A DNA stretch of 64,000 nt from Helcococcus ovis (lineage in GTDB: Bacteria > Bacillota > Clostridia > Tissierellales > Peptoniphilaceae). Below are positions 10,204-19,664 of this stretch, piece by piece. Numbering within the stretch: position 1 is the first letter of the stretch; each line of letters opens with the position of its first letter. Under the pieces are notes generated by a model. That model was not told the DNA's origin. It saw only the letters and a program-made list of their open reading frames with translations, and did no database searches. Position numbers and translations under genes: made by a program. The stretch covers positions 496,001 through 560,000 of the forward strand of contig NZ_CP119081.1 in NCBI RefSeq assembly GCF_004524775.2, in the 5' to 3' direction.

Positions 10204-10440
10204 AAAATAAGTAAGAAAAATTTTTAATCACAATATGAGATTAAAAATAGGTTAACTAAAAAAATAACGATATTTTATTTATACATCAAATGATTAAAAA
10301 GTAAGAATTTAATTAATATTATTAAAAAAATATTATTCTATAAATATAGATACATATATAATTAAGAGGTATTTAATTTAGTTTTTTAGTCAAATACTAA
10401 CAATACAAGTAGTATTGGCAAAGAATTAAAGTAACACATA

Positions 10441-10480
10441 GAGAGAATTAGAGTGTAAAATTTCTAATTCTCTTTTAATT
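10441..10480 (+). terminator. Terminator downstream of surface protein
   Basis: GAGAATTAGA and TCTAATTCTC form a 10-bp stem followed by TTTTAATTT. It lies 240 bases beyond the stop codon. Confidence 0.75.
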
Positions 10481-10575
10481 TGTTAAATACTTATAATCTC
10501 ATTTATTTGATGCTAGAATTAGGATAACAATTAACATTAGATAACTGAAAAATGTTTTAAGGGTTTGTCATTTAC

Positions 10576-10604
10576 TTGACACAGTGGGTGACTTGTGGCA
10601 TACT
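10576..10604 (+). promoter_or_regulatory. Promoter for the DUF3267 gene
   Basis: A perfect TTGACA at 10576-10581, a 17-base spacer and CATACT at 10599-10604, about 85 bases before the start codon. Confidence 0.55.
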
Positions 10605-10689
10605 TATTTGTAATATAAATAGTGATTGTTATTTTAATGGTTACAAGTTTTATTGCATTTTTTAATATATAATTAGCAAAAATAAAGGT

Positions 10690-11331
10690 ATGGATATGGG
10701 TAAAAAAGAAAGAAAATTAACTCCAAAAGAACAAAAAAGAAAAGAAAAATTTGAAGAGCTTTCTAGTGAGATGATTAAAATGGGATATAAAAAAACAGAT
10801 TTGACATTGGGTACACTCACAGCTAATCTATTAGCCATACCAATAATGCTTCCTTTTATGGCATTAGGATTATTGATTTTTAAATTAACGCAAGCGAATG
10901 TTAAAATTATAATTATGATTGAAATTTTTGATTTAATTATATTATTTGGTATTTTATTAGTCCTAATTGTGATTCATGAATTAATTCATGGTTTGACATG
11001 GGGGGCATTTGCAAAAAATCATTTTAAGTCCATTGATTTTGGCTTTATTTGGTCAACACTTACACCATATTGTACATGTAATGAAACTTTGAAAAAATGG
11101 CAGTATATATTAGGCGGCTTGATGCCTACATTAGTTTTAGGTTTTGGAATTTTGGCAGCTGCTTGCATATTGCATAATATATTTTTATTTATGATCGCTG
11201 AATTAATGATTGTTTCAGGAGGAGGGGATTTCTTGATTGTATTTAAAATATTATTATATAAATCAAAAGGAAATGATGTGTATTATTATGACCATCCTTA
11301 TGAATGTGGAGTGGTTGTTTTTGAAAAGTAA
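10690..11331 (+). CDS. DUF3267 putative membrane zincin
   Basis: 213 residues. A basic N-terminal tail (1-30) is followed by membrane segments at about 45-70 and 77-97. An HELIH zinc-protease-type motif lies at the end of the second (VIHELIHGLTWGAF). Two more membrane segments follow (about 145-165 and 168-188), then GGGDF and a C-terminal DHPYECG. The HExxH, the GD and the DHP tail are the hallmarks of DUF3267, thought to be membrane metallopeptidases with unknown targets. The start at 10690 has only a weak AAAGG site, and the ATG at 10696 is an alternative. It has its own promoter and shares a bidirectional terminator with ppdK. Confidence 0.8.
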   Translation: MDMGKKERKLTPKEQKRKEKFEELSSEMIKMGYKKTDLTLGTLTANLLAIPIMLPFMALGLLIFKLTQANVKIIIMIEIFDLIILFGILLVLIVIHELIHGLTWGAFAKNHFKSIDFGFIWSTLTPYCTCNETLKKWQYILGGLMPTLVLGFGILAAACILHNIFLFMIAELMIVSGGGDFLIVFKILLYKSKGNDVYYYDHPYECGVVVFEK

Positions 11332-11342
11332 AATCATACTCA

Positions 11343-11379
11343 AAAAGGAAGGTTTGGAAATCCCAAAACCTTCCTTTTA
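11343..11379. terminator. Bidirectional terminator
   Basis: AAAAGGAAGGTTTGG pairs with CCAAAACCTTCCTTTT (one mismatch), with A and T runs on both sides. It serves the converging DUF3267 and ppdK genes. Confidence 0.88.
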
Positions 11380-11390
11380 ACTTATTGATA

Positions 11391-14039
11391 TTAGAATGCA
11401 TCCATGATTCTAGTCATTTTTAGTTGTTTGTCTTTTAATGTTTTTTGTGCTGCTGCCAATCTTGAAATTGGAACTCTAAATGGAGAACAAGAAACATAAT
11501 CTAAACCTAATTCATCAAAGAATGCTACGGATGATGGTTCACCACCATGTTCACCACAAACACCAAGTTTGATTCCCGGTCTTGTTTGTCTTCCTAATTT
11601 TACTGCATTCTTCATTAATTTACCAACACCTTTTTGGTCAACTACTTGGAATGGATCTTTTTCAAAAATACCATCATCTAAGTATTGTGATAAGAATTTT
11701 CCGGCATCATCTCTTGAGAATCCATATGTCATTTGTGTTAAGTCGTTTGTACCAAATGAGAAGAATTCTGCTACGTTTGCAATTTCATCAGCTAATAATG
11801 TAGCTCTTGGAATTTCAATCATTGTACCAACATGGTATTCAATTGTTTTGCCTTTTTCAGCAAAAATCTTTTCGACTTCATCTTTAATAGAATCAGCTAC
11901 AACTGATAATTCTTTTGCATCCCCTGCTAGAGGAATCATTATTTCGGGAATTAAATTTACCCCTTCATCATGCAATCTTAAAGCAGCCCTTATAATTGCT
12001 CTTGCTTGCATTTGGTAGATTTCAGGGAATGTAATAGCTAATCTTAAACCTCTGTGACCTAACATTGGGTTTACTTCATGTAAATCATCAATAGCTTTCT
12101 TTTGTTCTAAAATTGTTACACCTAGTTCTTTAGCAACTATGGCAATATCTTCATCTGTATGAGGAACAAATTCGTGTAGAGGTGGATCTAATAGACGAAT
12201 TGTAACTGATCTACCGTCTGCCACTTTGTAGATTTGATAGAAGTCTTCTTCTTGGATTGGTTCAATTTTAGCTAATGCTTTCTTTCTTTGTTCTAATGTT
12301 TTTGAAAGAATCATTTCACGTACGGCATTAATTCTATCTTCTGCGAAGAACATATGCTCTGTACGACATAAACCTACACCCTCTGCTCCTAAATCTAAAG
12401 CTTGTTTTACATCATGAGGAGTGTCAGCATTTGCTCTAACTTGTAATCTTCTTACTTCGTCAGCCCAACCCATAAATTTAGCAAATTTTCCTGACAATTC
12501 AGGATCTTTTGTTTCTAATTTTCCTTCATAAACTATACCTGTTGAACCGTCTAGTGAGATAATATCTCCTTCTCCAAGAACTTTATCTCCAATTGTAACT
12601 GTTTTTTCTTTTTCGTTTACTTTTACTTCATGTGCACCTGCGATACAGCATTTACCCATACCACGAGCAACTACAGCTGCGTGAGACGTCATACCACCAC
12701 GAGATGTTAAAATACCTTTTGCAGAATCCATACCTTGTAAATCTTCTGGTGATGTTTCTGTTCTAACTAAAATTACAGATTCTTTTTTAGCATTTCTTAG
12801 CATAGCATCTGTTGCACTAAATGAAATGTAACCTGATGCTGCACCCGGTGATGCTGCTAAACCTTTTGTTAATACTGGAGCTTTATCCATAGCTTTTTTG
12901 TCAAAAGTAGGGTGTAGCAATTGATCTAATTGATTTGGTTCAATCATCATCAATGCTTCATCTTTTGTTCTTAAACCTTCTTCAACTAAATCTACTGCAA
13001 TGTTTATAGCTGCTTCAGCAGTTCTCTTACCATTTCTTGTTTGTAATATGAACAATTTACCATTTTCAATAGTAAACTCTAAGTCTTGCATATCTCTATA
13101 GTGTTTTTCTAAGATTTGACCTGTTTCAAAGAATTGTCTATATACTTCAGGCATTTGAGTTTCCAATTCAGAGATATGGCTTGGTGTTCTTATACCTGCA
13201 ACAACGTCTTCACCTTGTGCGTTCATTAAGTATTCACCAAATAGTGCCTTTTCACCTGTTGCAGGATTTCTTGTAAATGCAACCCCTGTACCTGATGTAT
13301 CGCCACCATTACCAAATACCATTGATTGTACGTTTACAGCCGTACCTAAATCATGAGGAATACTATTTAATTTTCTATATAGGATGGCTCTTTCATTATT
13401 CCATGATGCAAATACTGCTGCTACGGCATCAAGTAATTGTCTTTCAGGTTGTTGTGGGAATTCTTCTCCCATTTCTTTTTTATAAATTTCTTTATATCTT
13501 CTTACAACTTCTTTTAAGCTTTCAGCTGAAAGATCTTTATCTAATTCTACTCCGGCTTTTTCTTTTTCATCTTCTAAAACTTCTTCAAATAATTCTTTAT
13601 TGATTCCTTTTGAAACATCTGAGAACATTTGAATAAATCTTCTATATGAGTCATATGCAAATCTAGGATTTTCAGTATGTTTTGCTAATCCTTCTACTGA
13701 GATGTCATTTAATCCTAAATTTAAAACTGTATCCATCATACCAGGCATTGATATTACAGCACCGGATCTAACTGAGAATAATAATGGATTTTCATTATCT
13801 CCAAATTTTTTGCCTAATTTTTCTTCTGTTTTTCTAACATTTTTTTCGATTTCCTTTACAAGATCTTCCCATAATGTCTTATTTTCTTGATAGTATCTTG
13901 TACATGCTTCAGTAGTAACTGTGAAACCAAATGGTACATTTATACCAAGTCTTGTCATTTCTGCTAAGTTTGCACCTTTACCGCCTAGAAGGCTTCTCAT
14001 TTCTTTTTTACCTTCATCGAAACTGTATACATATTTCAT
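11391..14039 (-). CDS. ppdK: Pyruvate, phosphate dikinase
   Basis: Interconverts pyruvate + ATP + Pi with PEP + AMP + PPi; in anaerobes it serves PPi-linked glycolysis or gluconeogenesis. 882 residues, full length. The N-terminal ATP-grasp part begins with the typical GGKGANLAEM. The swivelling phospho-His domain holds GGMTSHAAVVARGMGKCC, with the catalytic His and the regulatory Thr just before it. The C-terminal PEP/pyruvate barrel ends with CGEHGGEP and SCSPFRVP. It follows its regulatory kinase with a four-base overlap, so the two are co-expressed and the enzyme can be switched by Thr phosphorylation. Confidence 0.97.
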   Translation of the reverse strand: MKYVYSFDEGKKEMRSLLGGKGANLAEMTRLGINVPFGFTVTTEACTRYYQENKTLWEDLVKEIEKNVRKTEEKLGKKFGDNENPLLFSVRSGAVISMPGMMDTVLNLGLNDISVEGLAKHTENPRFAYDSYRRFIQMFSDVSKGINKELFEEVLEDEKEKAGVELDKDLSAESLKEVVRRYKEIYKKEMGEEFPQQPERQLLDAVAAVFASWNNERAILYRKLNSIPHDLGTAVNVQSMVFGNGGDTSGTGVAFTRNPATGEKALFGEYLMNAQGEDVVAGIRTPSHISELETQMPEVYRQFFETGQILEKHYRDMQDLEFTIENGKLFILQTRNGKRTAEAAINIAVDLVEEGLRTKDEALMMIEPNQLDQLLHPTFDKKAMDKAPVLTKGLAASPGAASGYISFSATDAMLRNAKKESVILVRTETSPEDLQGMDSAKGILTSRGGMTSHAAVVARGMGKCCIAGAHEVKVNEKEKTVTIGDKVLGEGDIISLDGSTGIVYEGKLETKDPELSGKFAKFMGWADEVRRLQVRANADTPHDVKQALDLGAEGVGLCRTEHMFFAEDRINAVREMILSKTLEQRKKALAKIEPIQEEDFYQIYKVADGRSVTIRLLDPPLHEFVPHTDEDIAIVAKELGVTILEQKKAIDDLHEVNPMLGHRGLRLAITFPEIYQMQARAIIRAALRLHDEGVNLIPEIMIPLAGDAKELSVVADSIKDEVEKIFAEKGKTIEYHVGTMIEIPRATLLADEIANVAEFFSFGTNDLTQMTYGFSRDDAGKFLSQYLDDGIFEKDPFQVVDQKGVGKLMKNAVKLGRQTRPGIKLGVCGEHGGEPSSVAFFDELGLDYVSCSPFRVPISRLAAAQKTLKDKQLKMTRIMDAF

Positions 14040-14836
14040 TTTTGTTGCTCCCTTCGTATATCAATAAGTTTTTTTATTCTTTCTGATGTCTCTTCTATTG
14101 AGATATGAGTGACATCAATGGACTGGCAATTTAATTTTTGGATTACTTTTTGAGAATAATCAAGTTCTATATTTACTCTTTCCAGAGTAGCATATCCTGA
14201 ATCGACCGGAATACCTAAAGATTTGATTCTTTCTTTTCTTATTTCAATCAATCTGCTAGGGTCCATAGTCAATGCGATGATTTTATTTGGTTCAATTTTA
14301 AATAGTTCATCAGGTAAATCTATTTCCGGAACCAATGGAATGTTAGTTACTTTATATCCTAAATTAGACATATATATGGATAGGGGAGTTTTAGATGTCC
14401 TTGAAACTCCTATTATCACAATATCAGATTCATAAATAGACTGAGGATTTATACCATCATCATTTAATAAAGCGAAGTCAACATGATTGTTTCTCAAACT
14501 TTGCTCTAAGATTGATGGGATATTTCCGCCTTTAGAAATTTTAGAAAAAATACTACCCAGGAAGTTGTATACAACTGCATATACATCAAAGTATTTAATA
14601 TTTAATTGTTTACATTTGTCTTTGATAAACTCAGACATTATTTTGTTTTCAAATGCATAATAAACGATTTGGTCATCCTCATAAATATTAAAATTATGAA
14701 GTTGGCCTAATTCATTTAAGTCATCATATATTTTTATGTCAATTTGTAATTCTTGCATAAAATAATTTCTAACTAATATATGAGTTAATGTCTTTGAATT
14801 TTTGTCTGATAATATCCAAACCTTTTCATTCTGCAT
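14036..14836 (-). CDS. PPDK regulatory protein (kinase/phosphotransferase, DUF299)
   Basis: Bifunctional regulator that, in this family, phosphorylates PPDK on Thr using ADP and removes the phosphate using Pi. 266 residues. A P-loop-like GVSRTSKTPLSIYM is at about 142-155, followed by GYKVTN and PLVPE, as in DUF299. I chose the ATG at 14836; the frame runs to a TTG at 14848, but the GGAG of the ribosome site lies within those extra codons. It overlaps ppdK by four bases. The pairing with PPDK rather than PEP synthase identifies its partner. A TATAAT-like element (14874 to 14869, minus strand) lies upstream. Confidence 0.92.
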   Translation of the reverse strand: MQNEKVWILSDKNSKTLTHILVRNYFMQELQIDIKIYDDLNELGQLHNFNIYEDDQIVYYAFENKIMSEFIKDKCKQLNIKYFDVYAVVYNFLGSIFSKISKGGNIPSILEQSLRNNHVDFALLNDDGINPQSIYESDIVIIGVSRTSKTPLSIYMSNLGYKVTNIPLVPEIDLPDELFKIEPNKIIALTMDPSRLIEIRKERIKSLGIPVDSGYATLERVNIELDYSQKVIQKLNCQSIDVTHISIEETSERIKKLIDIRREQQK

Positions 14837-15341
14837 TTCAATCTCCAAAATTAACTTACTATGTTTTTATTATACCAAAAAAAATAAAAAAGTCCATAAA
14901 AATACAAAAGGCATACATTTGCATGATTTTATGTGCATATATGCTAAAAAATACTATATTTTACTTAGTTACATTTTGAAAAAGATTACAAAATATATCA
15001 TTTTTTCTGGAAAAAGTTGGTTTTGTAATATGTTTTTCACTCAATTATTTTGTAACTTTATATATTAATGTTTTTTATATTACAATTATTTATAGGTTTA
15101 AATTATCTAAAAAAGATTTGTCATATATAAGTGTTTTTATGGTGGAGTTTTATTGCGTATGTAAATTATGCAAATACAGAAAATTGATCATATATAGGTA
15201 AAAATTTAATAAAGAGATATCTGAAAGTTAAAAAAACATCTGTAGATTTGGAGAAAATATTGTAAACTTGACTATAATTAAGTTAAATACTATAATTAAA
15301 GAATATAAAAAGGAAAAATTATAATAATCTAGGAGAGTAAG
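14837..15341. other. Divergent intergenic stretch, 505 bp
   Basis: A very AT-rich region between the PPDK regulator (minus) and valS (plus). A minus-strand TATAAT lies at 14874-14869 and a good plus-strand promoter at 15268-15296. I see no tRNA, no T-box leader and no coding fragment in it. Confidence 0.6.
15268..15296 (+). promoter_or_regulatory. valS promoter
   Basis: TTGACT at 15268-15273, a 17-base spacer and a perfect TATAAT at 15291-15296. The start codon follows 45 bases later, leaving no room for a T-box leader. Confidence 0.8.
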
Positions 15342-17969
15342 ATGAAAAATCTTGAAAAAAATTATAATCCTAAGTCCTTTGAAGATAGAATCTACAAGGA
15401 TTGGGAAAATGGGGGGTATTTTACCGCTCAAGTTGATAAGTCTAAAGAGCCATTTACAATAGTCATGCCGCCACCAAATGTAACAGGAAATTTACACATG
15501 GGGCATGCATTGGTCTCAACTCTTCAAGATATAGTTATAAGATGGAAGAGAATGTCAGGTTATTCAACACTTTGGTTACCTGGTACTGACCATGCAAGTA
15601 TTGCGACAGAAGCAAAAGTTGTAGAAAAAATTAGAAATGAAGGTCATACAAAATTTGAACTAGGAAGAGAAAAATTTTTAGAAGAAGCATGGGATTGGAC
15701 TCACAAATATGGTGGAAATATAAAGAAACAACTTAGAAAAATAGGAGTTTCTGCTGATTGGTCAAGAGAAGCATTTACACTAGATAAAAATCTATCAAGT
15801 GCTGTTGAAGAAGTTTTTGTAAAAATGTACAATGACGGACTAATTTATAGAGGTGAAAGAATTGTAAATTATTGTCCATATTGTGATACTGCAATATCAG
15901 ATGCAGAAGTTGATCACAAAGACGAAAAAGGTAATTTATGGTATTTTGATTATCCATTAAAAAATTTAGATAGAAAAATTACAATTGCTACAACTAGACC
16001 GGAAACAATGCTAGGAGACTTGGCTGTTGCAGTAGATCCAACTGATGAAAGATATCAAGATTTAATAGGGGAAATGGTAATTTTACCTATAGTTAATAGA
16101 GAAATACCTATTATTTCAGATGACTATGTTGATAAAGAATATGGTACAGGTGTGGTAAAAATTACACCATCACATGATCCTAATGACTTTGAAGTTGGAC
16201 AAAGACATGATTTAGGTCAATGTGTTGTTATAGAACATGATGGTACAATATCTGATGGTTATGGTGAATTCTCAGGATTAGATAGATATGAAGCAAGAAA
16301 AAAAATAGTTGCAAAAATGGATGAATTAGGTCTATTAGGCAAAATAGAAGAATTAGAACATGCTGTAGGACATTGTTCAAGATGTGGGACAATAATTGAA
16401 CCACTTGTTTCAAAACAATGGTTTGTTGCAATGAAAGAATTAGTAAAACCAGCTTTAGAAGCATATACTAGTGGAGAACTTAAAATCATTCCTGAAAGAT
16501 TTGGAAAAATTTATGTAAACTGGTTGGAAAATCTAAGAGATTGGAATATTTCAAGACAGTTATGGTGGGGGCACAGATTACCTGTTTACTACACTGAAAA
16601 TGGAGAAATCATTGTTTCCAAAGAACAACCGGATGAAAGTGTTTATGGAAAAGTTACAAGAGATAGTGATACACTTGATACATGGTTTTCATCTGCGTTG
16701 TGGCCATTTTCAACATTAGGTTGGCCAAATGAAAATGCTGAAGATTATAAATATTTCTTCCCAACAAATACGCTTATAACAGGTTATGATATTATTTTCT
16801 TCTGGGTAATAAGAATGGTATTTTCATCATTATATAATACTGGAAAACTACCATTTAACACAGTATATCTAAACGGAATTGTTAGAGATAGTCAAGGTAG
16901 AAAAATGTCTAAATCATTAAATAATGGTATTGACCCACTTGATGAAATCGATAAATATGGTGCAGATGCTATAAGATTTAATTTAGTAAGTGGAAATTCA
17001 CCAGGAAATGATATGAGATATATCGACGATGAAGTTAAAGATAAGAGAAATTTTGCTAATAAGATTTGGAATGCATCAAGATTTATATTCATGAATATGG
17101 AAGATGAAAAAGAATATAAGTTAGATAGAGGTAAATTAACAATCGAAGATAAATGGATAATTTCTAGAATTAATACATTATCAAAAGATATTGATAGATT
17201 ATTAAATCAATATGAAATTGGTATTGTTGCAGTAAACTTATATGAATTTATATGGTTTGAATTCTGTGATTGGTATATCGAATTTGTGAAAACAAGATTA
17301 CATGATGAAGGAGAAGTAAAAGATAATGCTTTAGCAGTATTATTATATGCTTTAGAAAATATTTTGAAATTATTACATCCATTTATGCCATATATCACTG
17401 AAGAAATTTATTCTTATTTGCCAAATAAAGAAGATTTAATAATAGTTGCAAATTATCCAAAATATGAAGAATTAAATCATTATGAATGGGAAGAAAAAGC
17501 AGTTTCTAAACTTATCGATGCAATTACATCATTGAGAGCTCAAAGATTAGAATTGAACGTACCAAATAAGAATAAGTCAAAATTATATATATTTACTGAA
17601 TCTGATGAAACAGCAGGAATTTTCTCTAAATTATCAAATAATTTAATTTCATTAGCAAACCTGAGTGAAGTTGAAATTATTAGAGAAGATAAAGAAATAG
17701 ATAATGTTGCTGTAACAGTAAAAGATGATTATAAATTATATCTTTCATTAGATGGTCTTATTGATTTAAAAAAAGAATTAAGTAGATTAGAAAATGAAAA
17801 AGATAAGATAATTGCAGAGTTAAATAGAGCTAAAGGGAAATTATCAAATGAGAAATTCATACAAAAAGCTCCTAAAAATTTAGTTGATGCTGAAAAAGAA
17901 AAAGTTGAAAAATACACTAATATGCTTAATGAAGTAGAAAAAAGTATTGAAGATATTAAAAATAAATAA
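15342..17969 (+). CDS. valS: Valyl-tRNA synthetase
   Basis: Class I synthetase that charges tRNA-Val and edits mischarged threonine. 875 residues, normal length. The HIGH site is HMGH at 52-55 within PPPNVTGNLHMGHAL. The editing domain has TTRPETMLGD, and the KMSKS loop is at 521-525. A C-terminal coiled-coil arm (about 805-875, rich in Lys and Glu) is the ValS-specific tRNA-binding tail. RBS: AGGAGAG. It heads a plus-strand group with hpt and a methyltransferase. In many Firmicutes this gene is T-box controlled; here the short leader argues against that. Confidence 0.97.
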   Translation: MKNLEKNYNPKSFEDRIYKDWENGGYFTAQVDKSKEPFTIVMPPPNVTGNLHMGHALVSTLQDIVIRWKRMSGYSTLWLPGTDHASIATEAKVVEKIRNEGHTKFELGREKFLEEAWDWTHKYGGNIKKQLRKIGVSADWSREAFTLDKNLSSAVEEVFVKMYNDGLIYRGERIVNYCPYCDTAISDAEVDHKDEKGNLWYFDYPLKNLDRKITIATTRPETMLGDLAVAVDPTDERYQDLIGEMVILPIVNREIPIISDDYVDKEYGTGVVKITPSHDPNDFEVGQRHDLGQCVVIEHDGTISDGYGEFSGLDRYEARKKIVAKMDELGLLGKIEELEHAVGHCSRCGTIIEPLVSKQWFVAMKELVKPALEAYTSGELKIIPERFGKIYVNWLENLRDWNISRQLWWGHRLPVYYTENGEIIVSKEQPDESVYGKVTRDSDTLDTWFSSALWPFSTLGWPNENAEDYKYFFPTNTLITGYDIIFFWVIRMVFSSLYNTGKLPFNTVYLNGIVRDSQGRKMSKSLNNGIDPLDEIDKYGADAIRFNLVSGNSPGNDMRYIDDEVKDKRNFANKIWNASRFIFMNMEDEKEYKLDRGKLTIEDKWIISRINTLSKDIDRLLNQYEIGIVAVNLYEFIWFEFCDWYIEFVKTRLHDEGEVKDNALAVLLYALENILKLLHPFMPYITEEIYSYLPNKEDLIIVANYPKYEELNHYEWEEKAVSKLIDAITSLRAQRLELNVPNKNKSKLYIFTESDETAGIFSKLSNNLISLANLSEVEIIREDKEIDNVAVTVKDDYKLYLSLDGLIDLKKELSRLENEKDKIIAELNRAKGKLSNEKFIQKAPKNLVDAEKEKVEKYTNMLNEVEKSIEDIKNK

Positions 17970-17998
17970 TTATATTAAACTTTAATGGAAGGTAATTT

Positions 17999-18529
17999 AT
18001 GAATAGAAAAAAAGTTGTATTATTTAGTGAAGAGCAAATTCAAGAAACTGTAAAAAGAATGGGAAAAGAAATTACAGAAGCTTACGGCAATGAACCAATT
18101 TATGCAATTTCTTTATTAAGAGGGAGTTTTGTATTTGCAGCTGATTTAGTTAGAAAAATAGAAACTCCAACAGTTGTAGAATTTATGACTACATCAAGTT
18201 ATGGTGACAATGAAGAAACTTCAGGTAGAGTAGATATTATTAATGATGTAAGATTTGATTTGGAAGGAAAAAATGTTTTAATAATTGATGATATATGTGA
18301 TTCGGGTATAACACTTAATGCTATAGTAAATCATATTAAAGAAAAAAATCCAAAATCTATTAAAACAGCCGTATTTTTAGATAAACCTGAAAGAAGAAGA
18401 GTTGAAATTTATCCCGACTTTATTGGGCAAGAAATTGAAGACTTATTTGTAGTAGGGTACGGACTAAATTATGGTGACTTCTATAGAAATTGCCCATATA
18501 TTTTTGCATTTGTAAATAGTGAAGAATAA
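17999..18529 (+). CDS. hpt: Hypoxanthine (guanine) phosphoribosyltransferase
   Basis: Purine salvage enzyme joining hypoxanthine or guanine to PRPP to give IMP or GMP. 176 residues, typical length. The PRPP-binding loop VLIIDDICDSGITL is at about 95-108. The N-terminal LLRGSFVFAADL and a C-terminal VGYGLNYGDFYRN match the family. The start follows GGAAGG. The stop overlaps the start of the next methyltransferase gene by one base (TAATG), so the two are translated together. It links to the guaB and purine cluster further right in the window by pathway, not by position. Confidence 0.95.
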   Translation: MNRKKVVLFSEEQIQETVKRMGKEITEAYGNEPIYAISLLRGSFVFAADLVRKIETPTVVEFMTTSSYGDNEETSGRVDIINDVRFDLEGKNVLIIDDICDSGITLNAIVNHIKEKNPKSIKTAVFLDKPERRRVEIYPDFIGQEIEDLFVVGYGLNYGDFYRNCPYIFAFVNSEE

Positions 18530-19263
18530 TGTATAATAGATTTTCAGATTTTTATGATGAATTAGTATTTGATATTGATTATGAAAAATATGCAAACAAT
18601 ATTTTTGAAATATTAAATAAATATAATGTAAATAAAGGAAATATCCTAGAAATAGGATGTGGAACGGGAAATTTAACTCAAGAATTATCAAAAAATAAAG
18701 ATTATAATATCTTAGCATTTGATAATTCTATTGAGATGTTAAACCACTCTTTTGTAAAATTATCGGACAAAGAGAATGTAACGATAATTTTACAAGATAT
18801 GTACAAATTTGATTATAAATCATTTAAGCATGATGCGATTATAACTCTTCTAGATGTAATAAATTATATTACTGATGAAGCTAAGTTAGAAAAACTTTTT
18901 AAAAATATTTATGATGGGTTAAATGAAAATGGTGTATTTATTTTTGATTTAAATAGTAGGTATAAACTATTGGAAGTGTTGGGAAATAATCAATATATCT
19001 ATGAAAGAAAAAATATTTTCTATACTTGGGAAAATAGACTCGTAGGAGATAAAGTTAATTTTTATTTAAACTTTTTTGTTAAAAATAAAGATGGACTTTA
19101 TGAGAGAGTTGAAGAAATGCAAGTTGAGAAGTATTATTCAATTGAATTTATTGTAGAAAAATTAAAGACTGTTGGATTTCGTGAAATTGATTACATAGAT
19201 GAAGATGGAGGAGTGTTTAAGGAAAATAATACTCAAAGAATTTTATTCTCTGCTAAAAAATAA
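18529..19263 (+). CDS. Class I SAM-dependent methyltransferase
   Basis: 244 residues with a Rossmann SAM-binding core: motif I is ILEIGCGTGNLT (about 40-51), then an acidic residue at the end of strand 2 (LAFDNS) and LQDM as motif III. The N-terminal NRFSDFYDELVFDIDYEKYA fits a common family of uncharacterised small-molecule or protein methyltransferases in Firmicutes. The target is unknown. It is translationally coupled to hpt, but that does not define a substrate. Confidence 0.85.
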   Translation: MYNRFSDFYDELVFDIDYEKYANNIFEILNKYNVNKGNILEIGCGTGNLTQELSKNKDYNILAFDNSIEMLNHSFVKLSDKENVTIILQDMYKFDYKSFKHDAIITLLDVINYITDEAKLEKLFKNIYDGLNENGVFIFDLNSRYKLLEVLGNNQYIYERKNIFYTWENRLVGDKVNFYLNFFVKNKDGLYERVEEMQVEKYYSIEFIVEKLKTVGFREIDYIDEDGGVFKENNTQRILFSAKK

Positions 19264-19264
19264 T

Positions 19265-19320
19265 TTGAATATATATTATTTTGTGATATTATATAGGCAT
19301 AGTGAAAATAATTTCACTAT
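19265..19320 (+). promoter_or_regulatory. csp promoter and leader hairpin
   Basis: TTGAAT (19265-19270) and TATTAT (19287-19292) are spaced by 16 bases. Just after them, ATAGTGAAA and TTTCACTAT (19299-19320) form a 9-bp hairpin in the short 5' leader of the cold-shock gene. It could affect mRNA stability at low temperature; that is inference. Confidence 0.5.
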
Positions 19321-19338
19321 AAATTTGGGAGGATAAAA

Positions 19339-19542
19339 ATGGTAAAAGGTACAGTTAAATGGTTTAACGCTAAAAAAGGATATGGATATATTACTACAGA
19401 AGAAGGAAATGATGTATTTGTGCACTTTACAGCTTTAGAAGATAATGGTGAATTCAGAACATTAAAAGATGGTCAAGAAGTTGAATTTGAAGTTATTGAA
19501 GGTGAAAAAGGGCCTCAAGCTGCAAATGTAGTTAAACTATAG
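19339..19542 (+). CDS. Cold-shock protein, CspA family
   Basis: 67-residue single OB-fold RNA chaperone. The RNA-binding motifs KGYGYI (RNP1-type) and DVFVHF (RNP2) are intact, and the protein opens with the usual [12 protein letters not shown]. It melts mRNA structure, often at low temperature. Strong GGGAGG ribosome site. Monocistronic, with its own promoter, leader hairpin and terminator. Confidence 0.96.
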   Translation: MVKGTVKWFNAKKGYGYITTEEGNDVFVHFTALEDNGEFRTLKDGQEVEFEVIEGEKGPQAANVVKL

Positions 19543-19582
19543 TAGTAAACAATTCTTAAATAATATTTGAATTGAACATTTT

Positions 19583-19613
19583 AGAGATTGAAATTAATTT
19601 CAATCTCTTTTTT
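19583..19613 (+). terminator. Terminator after csp
   Basis: AGAGATTGAAATT and AATTTCAATCTCT form a perfect 13-bp palindrome followed by a T run. Confidence 0.92.
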
Positions 19614-19664
19614 ATATTTTTAAAATTAGGTATAATATATGTATTAAGTAACGTGAGGTATTAA

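Larger units (their letters stand above)
10204..10689. other. Intergenic stretch, 486 bp
   Basis: No gene seen. It holds three short hairpins: TTTTTAATC/GATTAAAAA at 10221-10247, AATACTA/TAGTATT at 10393-10416, and the terminator at 10441-10480. A promoter for the next gene is at 10576-10604. The segment 10561-10601 is slightly richer in G and C than its surroundings. Confidence 0.6.

Noticed and set aside
10561-10601. Possible insertion-sequence end (GGGTTTGTCATTTACTTGAC)
   Set aside because: I could not match it to a known terminal repeat, found no partner end, and the segment contains a good promoter for the next gene.
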